This document shows positions 56,701-64,000 of a stretch of 64,000 nt of DNA, piece after piece (positions within the stretch are counted from its first letter, which is position 1; each line of letters begins with the position of its first letter). The position numbers and the translations under genes were made by a program. The stretch spans positions 1-64,000 of the forward strand of contig CAJMRY010000002.1 of NCBI GenBank assembly GCA_905215935.1, in the 5' to 3' direction. The notes under the pieces were generated by a model that was not told the DNA's origin, did not search any database, and worked only from the letters and a program-made list of their open reading frames with translations. The DNA is from an uncultured bacterium (GTDB lineage Bacteria; Bacillota; Clostridia; TANB77; CAG-508).

Positions 56701-57879
56701 ATGAAAAAGAAAGTATTATTTTTAATACATACTCTACAAGTTGGAGGAGCAGAAAAGATATTAGTTAATTTAGTTAATAATATGGATAAGAGTAAGTATG
56801 ATATAACTGTAATGACAGTTATAAATACAGGAGCTTTTATAAAAGAGTTAGGAAGTGATATTAATTATAAAACAATTTTTAACTTTCCATTTTTAAACCG
56901 AAAAAATAAAAAGGAGAGTTCTGGAAATTTATTAAATAAAACTAGTAAAATGAAAAAAGTCTTAGCAAATTTATATAAATTTATGTGGAGGCATATAAAT
57001 TGCAAGAGGTTATATAGTAAATTTATAAAAGAGGATTATGATGTTGAGATTGCTTTTTTGGAGGGGATTTCGGCAAAAATAATAGCAAATTCTACAAATA
57101 GCAAATCTAAGAAGATATGCTGGATACATGTTGATTTAATAAATGAAAGAAAAACAGAAAGATTCTTTAAAAGAAATGAAGAAAAAATGATTTATGAAAA
57201 ATTTGAAAAAATAGTTGCAGTATCAAAACATGTAAAAGAGCAATTTATAAAAAAATATAATTATGATGCTAATAAAGTTATTGTAAAATATAATCCTATA
57301 GATGAAAAGTATATTGAATTACAATCAAATGAAGAATTATTGGATATCAAAAAGAATAAATTTACATTATGCACTATTGGTAGATTGTCTATTCAAAAAG
57401 GGTATGACAGATTATTAAGAGTAGTTAATAGATTAAATAAATCTAAATTAAAGTTTGATTTATGGATTATTGGCGTTGGCGATGAAGAAGATAAGTTAAA
57501 GCAATATATAAAAGAAAACGATTTGAAAAATGTAAATTTATTAGGTTATAAGAAAAATCCATATAAATATATAAAAAATTCGGATTTATTTGTCTGTTCT
57601 TCAAGAGCGGAAGGCTTCAGTACAGTTGTATCAGAAGCTATAATATTGGAAAAACCAATAGTTACAACTGAATGCTCTGGTATGAGAGAATTATTAGGTG
57701 AAAAAGAAGAATATGGTATTATATGTAAAAATGAAGAAGAAGATTTGTTTAATAGTTTATTTGATATACTATCTAATAAAGAAAGATATAAATATTACAA
57801 AGAAAAAATTGTAGAAAGAAAACAGATGTTTAATATTAATAATGCAGTAAGGAGCATAGAGGAATTATTAGAGGAGTAG
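56701..57879 (+). CDS. Glycosyltransferase family 4
   Basis: A 392-residue GT-B enzyme. N-terminal HTLQVGGAEKILVNLVNNM binds the acceptor; the C-terminal Rossmann domain has LCTIGRLSIQKGYDRLLRVV, GYKKNPYKYIKNSDLFVCSS and RAEGFSTVVSEAI, the E-x7-E donor motif. Adds a sugar to the lipid-linked repeat unit; donor unknown. GGAGG precedes the ATG. Confidence 0.9.
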   Translation: MKKKVLFLIHTLQVGGAEKILVNLVNNMDKSKYDITVMTVINTGAFIKELGSDINYKTIFNFPFLNRKNKKESSGNLLNKTSKMKKVLANLYKFMWRHINCKRLYSKFIKEDYDVEIAFLEGISAKIIANSTNSKSKKICWIHVDLINERKTERFFKRNEEKMIYEKFEKIVAVSKHVKEQFIKKYNYDANKVIVKYNPIDEKYIELQSNEELLDIKKNKFTLCTIGRLSIQKGYDRLLRVVNRLNKSKLKFDLWIIGVGDEEDKLKQYIKENDLKNVNLLGYKKNPYKYIKNSDLFVCSSRAEGFSTVVSEAIILEKPIVTTECSGMRELLGEKEEYGIICKNEEEDLFNSLFDILSNKERYKYYKEKIVERKQMFNINNAVRSIEELLEE

Positions 57880-57882
57880 AAA

Positions 57883-59115
57883 ATGAAAAGAGTTAATATA
57901 GCAAAATCAATGTATTGGTTATATACATTTATATTCATTTTTGTAATGATAAATAGAGAATTTTTGTTCTTGGGGATAGATTTAAGATATATATTATTAA
58001 TATTAGGAATATTTCTGATTTTCTATAGATTAGGAAATAGAAATAAAGGACAATTTAAAATCGAAAACGAAAAGAAAAATAATGATTTTATAGGTGTGTT
58101 TATATTATATGTATGGTGTTTTATATCTAATATTGCATGGTTATGGAATGGTTTAAATATAAATAATGAGAAGTTTATGGGACAAATTATATTACTTATA
58201 AATAATTTCATTGGTATAATTGTATTTTATTTATATAGAAAATATTTTAAGGAAGAATACATAAATAAAATAATAATATTTTCATGTTGTATTTTAATGT
58301 TGAGCTTTATTTTGATATCTGCTGGATTTGAATTACATGAAATATCTGGTTCAGATGTTAGAGCATTAGTAAAAGCATCAGAAATTGCAGAAGATCATAA
58401 AAATTTATATGGAGGAAGCTATAGACTTGCAGGATATGCAGAAGATCCAAATTATGCTAGTTTCTTTTGGATGATTGGAATTGTAGCAACTTTGCAAAGC
58501 AAAATTAGTAGAAAATATAAGCTTATGTTTTCTGTTTGTTTTATAATTAGTTTTGGTTTTTCTTGTTCAAAAACTATATTAATATCTTTTTTTATTGGTT
58601 TTTTATATATCACAATACAGAAATTACTTTTAAAATATGGCTATAAAAAAATTATTAATTTTTTTATAGTAATTTCAATAATAGGTGTCTGTTTTATATT
58701 GCCTAAAACAAATTTATTAACATCTATGTCTACTATGAGAACAAGATTTATGATGTGGAATATGGCTAATACTATATTTGAAGAAAGCCCAATCATGGGT
58801 AATGGAATAGATAGTTTTAAAAGTTATATTAATTTACAATATAATGGAGGTTGGTATGTACAACCACATAGTACATATTGGCAATTGCTATCAGAAACAG
58901 GAATAATAGGATTATTAATTTTTGCTATACTAATGTATAGTCGATTAAATAATGCTAAAAATAAATATTCTAATTTTTTAATTTTTATTTATTTTATGTT
59001 TGCTATAAATTTTGAAACTATACAATTGCAATTTTTTGTGTATATTATGTATTTAATAAGTTTAAATGAAGATTGGAGAAAAAATGAAAAAGAAAAAGGC
59101 GTTATTTGTAGTTAA
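57883..59115 (+). CDS. O-antigen ligase/polymerase-like membrane protein (Wzy)
   Basis: A 410-residue protein with about 11 membrane helices and a large external loop carrying YRLAGYAEDPNYASFFWMIG and YVQPHSTYWQLLSETGIIG, both typical of the WaaL/Wzy superfamily. Likely polymerises the repeat unit. Three bases after the GT gene, and overlapping the next gene by 32 bases. Confidence 0.85.
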   Translation: MKRVNIAKSMYWLYTFIFIFVMINREFLFLGIDLRYILLILGIFLIFYRLGNRNKGQFKIENEKKNNDFIGVFILYVWCFISNIAWLWNGLNINNEKFMGQIILLINNFIGIIVFYLYRKYFKEEYINKIIIFSCCILMLSFILISAGFELHEISGSDVRALVKASEIAEDHKNLYGGSYRLAGYAEDPNYASFFWMIGIVATLQSKISRKYKLMFSVCFIISFGFSCSKTILISFFIGFLYITIQKLLLKYGYKKIINFFIVISIIGVCFILPKTNLLTSMSTMRTRFMMWNMANTIFEESPIMGNGIDSFKSYINLQYNGGWYVQPHSTYWQLLSETGIIGLLIFAILMYSRLNNAKNKYSNFLIFIYFMFAINFETIQLQFFVYIMYLISLNEDWRKNEKEKGVICS

Positions 59116-60187
59116 TTCATTAAGTGATGGTGGAGCTGAGAGAGTATGTATTAACATGGCGAATGAACTTGTAAGGGAGAGGTATCAGGTTGATTTTATA
59201 TTATTAGGTAAAAATAATATAAACAATAAAACGTATGACATCAATAAAGAAATTAATATATATAATTTGAATATTAATACATCAAATAAAATATCAAAAA
59301 TATTAAAAATTTTAACATCAATTATAAAAACAAATAGAATTATTAAAGAAAATGAAAAAGATTCAAAATATCAATTAATAACATCACATTTACCAATGGC
59401 AAATATTTTAACAAGACTTTCTTGTATAAAAAATAGAGCTTTATATGTATTTCATACAAAAGTATCTAGTTATGACAAAATAAACCATAGATTATTTTTG
59501 CTATTTTTTAATTTTATCTATAAAAATAAAAAAATAGTTGCAGTCTCAGAAGGTGTTAGGCAGGAAACAATAAAAGAATACAAAATAAAGGAAGAGAATA
59601 TTACTACAATATATAATCCTATAAATTTAGAAGAAATAGAGAAAAAATCTAAAGATAAAATACCAGAAATAGGAAAGTATATTTTACAAGTTGGAAGATT
59701 TAATAAGGCGAAAAGACAAGATAGAATGGTAGATGTATTTTTTAAAGGACGACTATATAAAAAATATAAATTAGTTTTCTGCGGAACTGGGGAATTAGAA
59801 GAAGATATAAAAAATAAAGTAAATAATATGGGAATTAGTGATTATGTTTTTTTTATGGGATGGCAAGACAATGTATATAAATGGATAAAAAATGCAGAAG
59901 TTTTAGTTTCTACGTCTGATTATGAAGCATTTCCAATGAATTTAATAGAAGCAATAATATGTAGAACAAAAGTAGTTTCATCTAATTGCAAATTTGGTCC
60001 TAACGAAATTTTATTAGATGATTATTCAAAATTTTTAGTTGAAACAGACAATGTTGATGAATATATAGAGAAAATTAATATGTGTTTATCATCATATCCG
60101 ACAACACAAAATCCAATTATAGAAAAATGTATAGCTTCAAATATAATAGAAGAATATTTAATGTTTATGAATAAGGAGAGGAAGTAA
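59084..60187 (+). CDS. Glycosyltransferase family 4
   Basis: A 367-residue GT-B enzyme: LFVVNSLSDGGAERVCINMA at the start, YILQVGRFNKAKRQDRMVDV, MGWQDNVYKWIKNAEVLVST, DYEAFPMNLIEAI near residue 285. ATG 59084 has GGAG seven bases upstream, inside the end of the polymerase gene, suggesting translational coupling. Confidence 0.9.
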   Translation: MKKKKALFVVNSLSDGGAERVCINMANELVRERYQVDFILLGKNNINNKTYDINKEINIYNLNINTSNKISKILKILTSIIKTNRIIKENEKDSKYQLITSHLPMANILTRLSCIKNRALYVFHTKVSSYDKINHRLFLLFFNFIYKNKKIVAVSEGVRQETIKEYKIKEENITTIYNPINLEEIEKKSKDKIPEIGKYILQVGRFNKAKRQDRMVDVFFKGRLYKKYKLVFCGTGELEEDIKNKVNNMGISDYVFFMGWQDNVYKWIKNAEVLVSTSDYEAFPMNLIEAIICRTKVVSSNCKFGPNEILLDDYSKFLVETDNVDEYIEKINMCLSSYPTTQNPIIEKCIASNIIEEYLMFMNKERK

Positions 60188-60193
60188 ATACAA

Positions 60194-61306
60194 ATGAAAA
60201 TAGGAATAGTAAGTATACATAGTGCACACAATTATGGATCCGTTTTGCAAGCATATGCATTACAAGAAGAATTAAAAAAGTTCTCTAATGATGTTAAAAT
60301 TATTAATTATAGACCCAAATATTTTGAAAAACAATATAAAATGTTTAGTTTAGGTGTATATTCTAGATACAAAGGCTTGTTAAATAAAATTGTTCATTTA
60401 GGTTGGAGAACTTTAATGATAAAATCGAGATACAATAAATATAAAAAGTTTGAAAACTATATACAATCGAAATATAATTTAACAAAGAGATATACATCAT
60501 ATAATGAATTAGAAAAAGAGAAATTGGATTTTGATGTTATATTTTGCGGAAGTGATCAAATATGGAATACAGATATAACTGAAGGATTTGATAAAACTTA
60601 TTATTTAGGGTTTGCAGATAATAAAGTTGTAAAGGCATCATATGCTGCAAGTGTTGGTAGAAAAGAAATAGATTCGAAATATGAAGATGAGTATAAAAAG
60701 TATATATCTAGATTGAATTATGTTGCTTTGCGAGAAGAAACAAGCAAATCAGTTATTGAAAATTATACAGATAAAAATATTTGTATAACTATTGATCCAA
60801 CATTATTAATTGATCTACAAAAATGGGATGATCTTGCTAAGAATAGTAAGTTAGATATTTCATATAGATATATATTAGTATATATATTAGAAGAAAATGC
60901 AGAATTTGTAAAAATAGTAAATGCTATATCAGAATATATGAATTTAAAAGTAGTAAGTGTTAGTAAGAAAAAAAGATTTAAAAATGAATCAATTTATTCT
61001 GATGCTGGACCTGAGGATTTTGTCAAATTATTTAAAAATGCAGAATTCGTAATTACAAATTCTTTTCATGGAACAGTATTTTCTTTAATTTATAAAAAGA
61101 GAAATTGTATAGTTCCACATCAAAAAACAAGTTCTAGAATGTGTGACTTAATGGAAAAAGTTGGTTTATCAAATAGAATTATAAGAAACTTTAACGAATT
61201 AGATGTAGAATATATTACTAAAAATTTTGATTATAATTCAGTTGAAACGAAGTTAACTGAAGAGAGAAAAAAAGCAGAAGATTATATAAGGAATGTGTTG
61301 AGTTAA
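60194..61306 (+). CDS. Polysaccharide pyruvyl transferase family protein
   Basis: A 370-residue CsaB/EpsO-type enzyme: GIVSIHSAHNYGSVLQAYAL at the start, FCGSDQIWNTDITEGFDKTY, CITIDPTLLI, and ITNSFHGTVFSLIYKK near the C-terminus. It would add ketal pyruvate to a sugar of the polymer. Follows the GT gene by six bases and touches the flippase gene. Confidence 0.88.
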   Translation: MKIGIVSIHSAHNYGSVLQAYALQEELKKFSNDVKIINYRPKYFEKQYKMFSLGVYSRYKGLLNKIVHLGWRTLMIKSRYNKYKKFENYIQSKYNLTKRYTSYNELEKEKLDFDVIFCGSDQIWNTDITEGFDKTYYLGFADNKVVKASYAASVGRKEIDSKYEDEYKKYISRLNYVALREETSKSVIENYTDKNICITIDPTLLIDLQKWDDLAKNSKLDISYRYILVYILEENAEFVKIVNAISEYMNLKVVSVSKKKRFKNESIYSDAGPEDFVKLFKNAEFVITNSFHGTVFSLIYKKRNCIVPHQKTSSRMCDLMEKVGLSNRIIRNFNELDVEYITKNFDYNSVETKLTEERKKAEDYIRNVLS

Positions 61307-62827
61307 ATGGAAAGACAAAGAAAAGAAATAAAGATTGGAATGATGTTAAACTATTTAAGTATGGTTATAGAGGGAATAGTAATATTTCTTCTTAATCCTT
61401 TTATAACCAGAAGTTTAGGACAAGAGACTTATGGGGTATATACATTAATGACTTCATTTACGGGATACCTATCTGTATTTGAATTTGGGCTTGGAACCAC
61501 TATTATTAGATACATATCAAAATATAATGCAGAAAAGGATGACAAGAGTAGAGAAAGTTTTTTATCTATGTGTTTTATAATATACTTTTTCATAGCATTA
61601 CTTATGGGGGTTGTTGCAATTATATTATATAAAAATATAGAGAATTTTTTTGCTAACTCATTAACTGTTGAACAAATAATATTAGCTAAAAAGATGTTTA
61701 TAATAATAGCTATTAGTATGACAATGACGACAGTTTGTTCTGTTTTTAGTGCAATAATATCAGGATATGAAGAATTTATATTTTCAAGAGGACTTATATT
61801 ATGTACAGCTATTTTAAATGTGATATTAACAGTTATAGTATTGGCCACAAACGCAACAGCGATAAAGCTTACATATATAACGCTAATTATAACTATCATA
61901 ACCATAATATCAAATGTATTATTTGTATCTTTTAAGTTAAAAGTTAAGGTCAAATTTCATGGATGGGATAAAAAATTTTTTGAAGAAATATTTAAATTTT
62001 CTATATTTATATTTTTGCAAACAATAATTAATCAGATTTATTGGAGATTAGATCAATTAATAATTGGAGTTAAAATAACTAATGCAGCTATTTCACTTGC
62101 AATATATGCAGTAGCAATGAAGATAAATGATTTGGTTTTGGCTTTTACTACTGTTATTAATAGATATCAGTTACCAACTATTACTAGATTAGTTCTAGTG
62201 GAAAAAGATGAAGAGAAACTAATGACATATTTAGGTAAGACTTCTAAATTTGTTGCAATACTATATATGGTAATAATTATTGGATTTATATTTTTTGGAA
62301 TGAGATTTATAGAAATTTATGCTGGCGAAGGATATGAATTAGCTTATCCTATTGTTTTAATAGTAATAATATCATCAGCTTTAAATAGAATACATGGATG
62401 TGGAAGTGATGTTCTAAAAGCAAAAAATTTACATGGAATCTACACAACTACTATATTTGTATCAGCAATATTAAATATTATATTTACATTAATATTAATA
62501 CCTAAAATTGGAATTATTGGAGCCGCAATAGGGACAGCAATTTCTGTTGTAATTGGAAATACAATATCTTATTATTGGTGCTTACAAGTAAAAGCAGAAA
62601 TTAATATAAAGAAACTACTATATTTAACATTTAAAGGTTTCGTACCAGTAATCTTTATATCAGTTATTACAGGAATAGCACTAAATTATTTTATGAATAA
62701 TGATTTTACCAATTATTTAGTAAAATGTGTTATATTTACTATTGTATACATAATCACGATATATAAGTTTGTATTAGATAAAGAAGATAAAGATAAAATA
62801 TTAAAAAAAATATTTAAGAGGTGTTGA
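61307..62827 (+). CDS. Polysaccharide flippase (Wzx/PST type)
   Basis: A 506-residue membrane protein with about 14 helices of the MOP superfamily. It starts IGMMLNYLSMVIEGIVIFLL, followed by NPFITRSLGQETYGVYTLM. It flips lipid-linked repeat units outward for polymerisation. Its ATG follows the previous stop with no gap. Confidence 0.9.
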   Translation: MERQRKEIKIGMMLNYLSMVIEGIVIFLLNPFITRSLGQETYGVYTLMTSFTGYLSVFEFGLGTTIIRYISKYNAEKDDKSRESFLSMCFIIYFFIALLMGVVAIILYKNIENFFANSLTVEQIILAKKMFIIIAISMTMTTVCSVFSAIISGYEEFIFSRGLILCTAILNVILTVIVLATNATAIKLTYITLIITIITIISNVLFVSFKLKVKVKFHGWDKKFFEEIFKFSIFIFLQTIINQIYWRLDQLIIGVKITNAAISLAIYAVAMKINDLVLAFTTVINRYQLPTITRLVLVEKDEEKLMTYLGKTSKFVAILYMVIIIGFIFFGMRFIEIYAGEGYELAYPIVLIVIISSALNRIHGCGSDVLKAKNLHGIYTTTIFVSAILNIIFTLILIPKIGIIGAAIGTAISVVIGNTISYYWCLQVKAEINIKKLLYLTFKGFVPVIFISVITGIALNYFMNNDFTNYLVKCVIFTIVYIITIYKFVLDKEDKDKILKKIFKRC

Positions 62828-62831
62828 AAAT

Positions 62832-64000
62832 ATGTCTTTTTATTTAGAAAGTAGAGATAGAGAACAATGTTTTAACTGTACAGCTTGTGCAACAGTATGT
62901 CCTAAGAAGTGTATAATAATGGAAGTGAATCCAGATGACGGATATATATATCCTAAAATTGATAAGACAAAATGTATAAATTGCGGAAAATGTAAATTAG
63001 TATGTATAAATTTAAATCATAAAAAGTTGCAAAGTGATATAAAAAAAGCATATGTTTTATATAATAAAAATGAAAATGTAAGAATGAAAAGTTCATCAGG
63101 AGGTATTAGTCATATATTAATGCAATATGTAATACAAAATGATGGAGTAGTGTATGGTGCTGGTTATAATGATAAACTTATTGTAGTACATAGTAGAGCA
63201 GAAACTATTAAAGAATGTGATAAATTTAAAACATCTAAATATGTTAGAAGTGATATTAGGGATATATATATAAAAGTAATTGAGGATTTAAAAAATGATA
63301 AATTGGTTTTATTTACTGGGACTCCATGTCAAATAGCAGGTATAAAGTCAGTTGTGAATAAAAACTTACAAAAGAAGTTGATTTTATGTGAAATTATGTG
63401 CGATTGTGTAGCATCTCCTATTTTATTTGAAAAATTTAAAGATGAAATCGAGAAAAAATATAATAGTAAAATTGAAAACATAAATTTTAGATCAAAAACA
63501 AATGGTGCACATAATAAGTCTATGGAAATAAAATTAAAGGATAGAACTGTAATATTACCACAAAATTCAAATAATCTATATTCAGAATATATGCAAATAT
63601 TTGGGTGTGGATTATCCACTCCAATATCTTGTACAAAATGCGAATTTGAACATGTAAATGAAAGAATTTCAGATTTTACAATAGGAGATTATTGGGGAAA
63701 GAAAGAGATAATACCAGATGATAATAAGGGAATATCAATGTTATTACTTAATACTGAAAAAGCTATAGACATATTTGAACAATATATAAAAGATAATGTT
63801 AATTATATAGAAGTACAACCAACAGTGGCTTTAGATAATAATCATATAAAGCATAAAAATATTATTTTAAATAAAGAATCTTTTATGGAAGATTTATCAA
63901 AGCTATCATTTGATCAACTTGCCAAAAAATATGTTAGAAAGTATAGATGGAGAACAAAGTTAGGAAAAATAATTCCTAAAAGTTTAAAAGAAAAAATTAA
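62832..64000 (+). CDS. FrhB-like iron-sulfur protein of polysaccharide cluster, 3' end outside window
   Basis: At least 389 residues, open to the window edge. Two 4Fe-4S clusters are predicted from CFNCTACATVCPKKC and CINCGKCKLVC near the N-terminus, followed by the coenzyme F420 hydrogenase/dehydrogenase beta-subunit domain (SSSGGISHILMQYV, TGTPCQIAGIKSV, FTIGDYWG). Such proteins accompany pyruvyl transferases in many polysaccharide clusters and may perform a redox step on a sugar or pyruvyl donor. GAGGTG lies eight bases before the ATG. Confidence 0.85.
   Translation, partial: MSFYLESRDREQCFNCTACATVCPKKCIIMEVNPDDGYIYPKIDKTKCINCGKCKLVCINLNHKKLQSDIKKAYVLYNKNENVRMKSSSGGISHILMQYVIQNDGVVYGAGYNDKLIVVHSRAETIKECDKFKTSKYVRSDIRDIYIKVIEDLKNDKLVLFTGTPCQIAGIKSVVNKNLQKKLILCEIMCDCVASPILFEKFKDEIEKKYNSKIENINFRSKTNGAHNKSMEIKLKDRTVILPQNSNNLYSEYMQIFGCGLSTPISCTKCEFEHVNERISDFTIGDYWGKKEIIPDDNKGISMLLLNTEKAIDIFEQYIKDNVNYIEVQPTVALDNNHIKHKNIILNKESFMEDLSKLSFDQLAKKYVRKYRWRTKLGKIIPKSLKEKI

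Noticed and set aside
63329..63619. Minus-strand 96-residue frame
   Set aside because: It is the shadow of the FrhB-like gene on the plus strand, whose domains are clear.

Overview
The window is a strongly AT-rich chromosome segment from an anaerobic, endospore-forming member of the Clostridia. Evidence: Gram-positive type genes (murB, yvcK, rbgA, mrnC, LCP protein), a spore protease (gpr), a complete spore-germination receptor operon, and A/T-ending codon usage. I cannot name the genus. It opens inside a 23S rRNA gene, followed by 5S rRNA and tRNA-Asn.

The main result is a recoding signal. Eight otherwise ordinary genes (a glucoamylase-family hydrolase, a GH3 beta-glucosidase, murB, rbgA, recN, two germination genes and an LCP gene) are broken into 2-3 reading frames. 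At all eleven breaks the last zero-frame codon is CGG. Skipping its C (reading C-GGN as glycine, +1) restores the full family-length protein each time, often giving a conserved glycine. I found no CGG codon used as arginine in any native gene, while more than twenty CGG triplets that straddle codon boundaries cause no shift. This points to CGG being an unassigned, +1-shifting codon (or a CGGN quadruplet read as Gly) in this organism. The only gene with in-frame CGG read straight through (24836-25660) has foreign base composition.

Region 1 (1-7400) is an accessory island at tRNA-Asn. A 12-bp copy of the tRNA 3' end at 4429-4440 bounds a 2.6-kb integrase-less cassette with an unknown protein, a HAM1/ITPase-like protein and a uracil-DNA-glycosylase-like protein, with paired repeats near both ends. 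Outside it lie decayed remnants: a tyrosine recombinase tail, an antitoxin fragment, a frameshifted 4-TM effector-like gene, and an AbiEi antitoxin with only a stub of its AbiEii toxin. Region 2 (7400-13700) has a double-length ThyX-like protein, the two recoded glycosidases and a TM2 protein. Region 3 (13900-24600) has murB, yvcK, glycogen debranching enzyme, holA, gpr, traX-like and rluA-like genes. Region 4 (24800-44800) has a foreign single-gene insert and then housekeeping genes: rbgA-mrnC-tRNA-Glu, an amidase, recN, lysS, M50 peptidase, tsaD, tig-clpP-clpX, secG-rnr. Region 5 (44900-53700) has a gerA-type operon A-B-C plus a small D-like protein on the minus strand, argS, two related palindromic repeats, a second foreign-looking gene and the LCP gene. 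Region 6 (53800-64000) has a DUF389 protein, a VanZ-like protein and an exopolysaccharide cluster (priming sugar transferase, two glycosyltransferases, polymerase, pyruvyl transferase, flippase, FrhB-like protein) that runs off the window.
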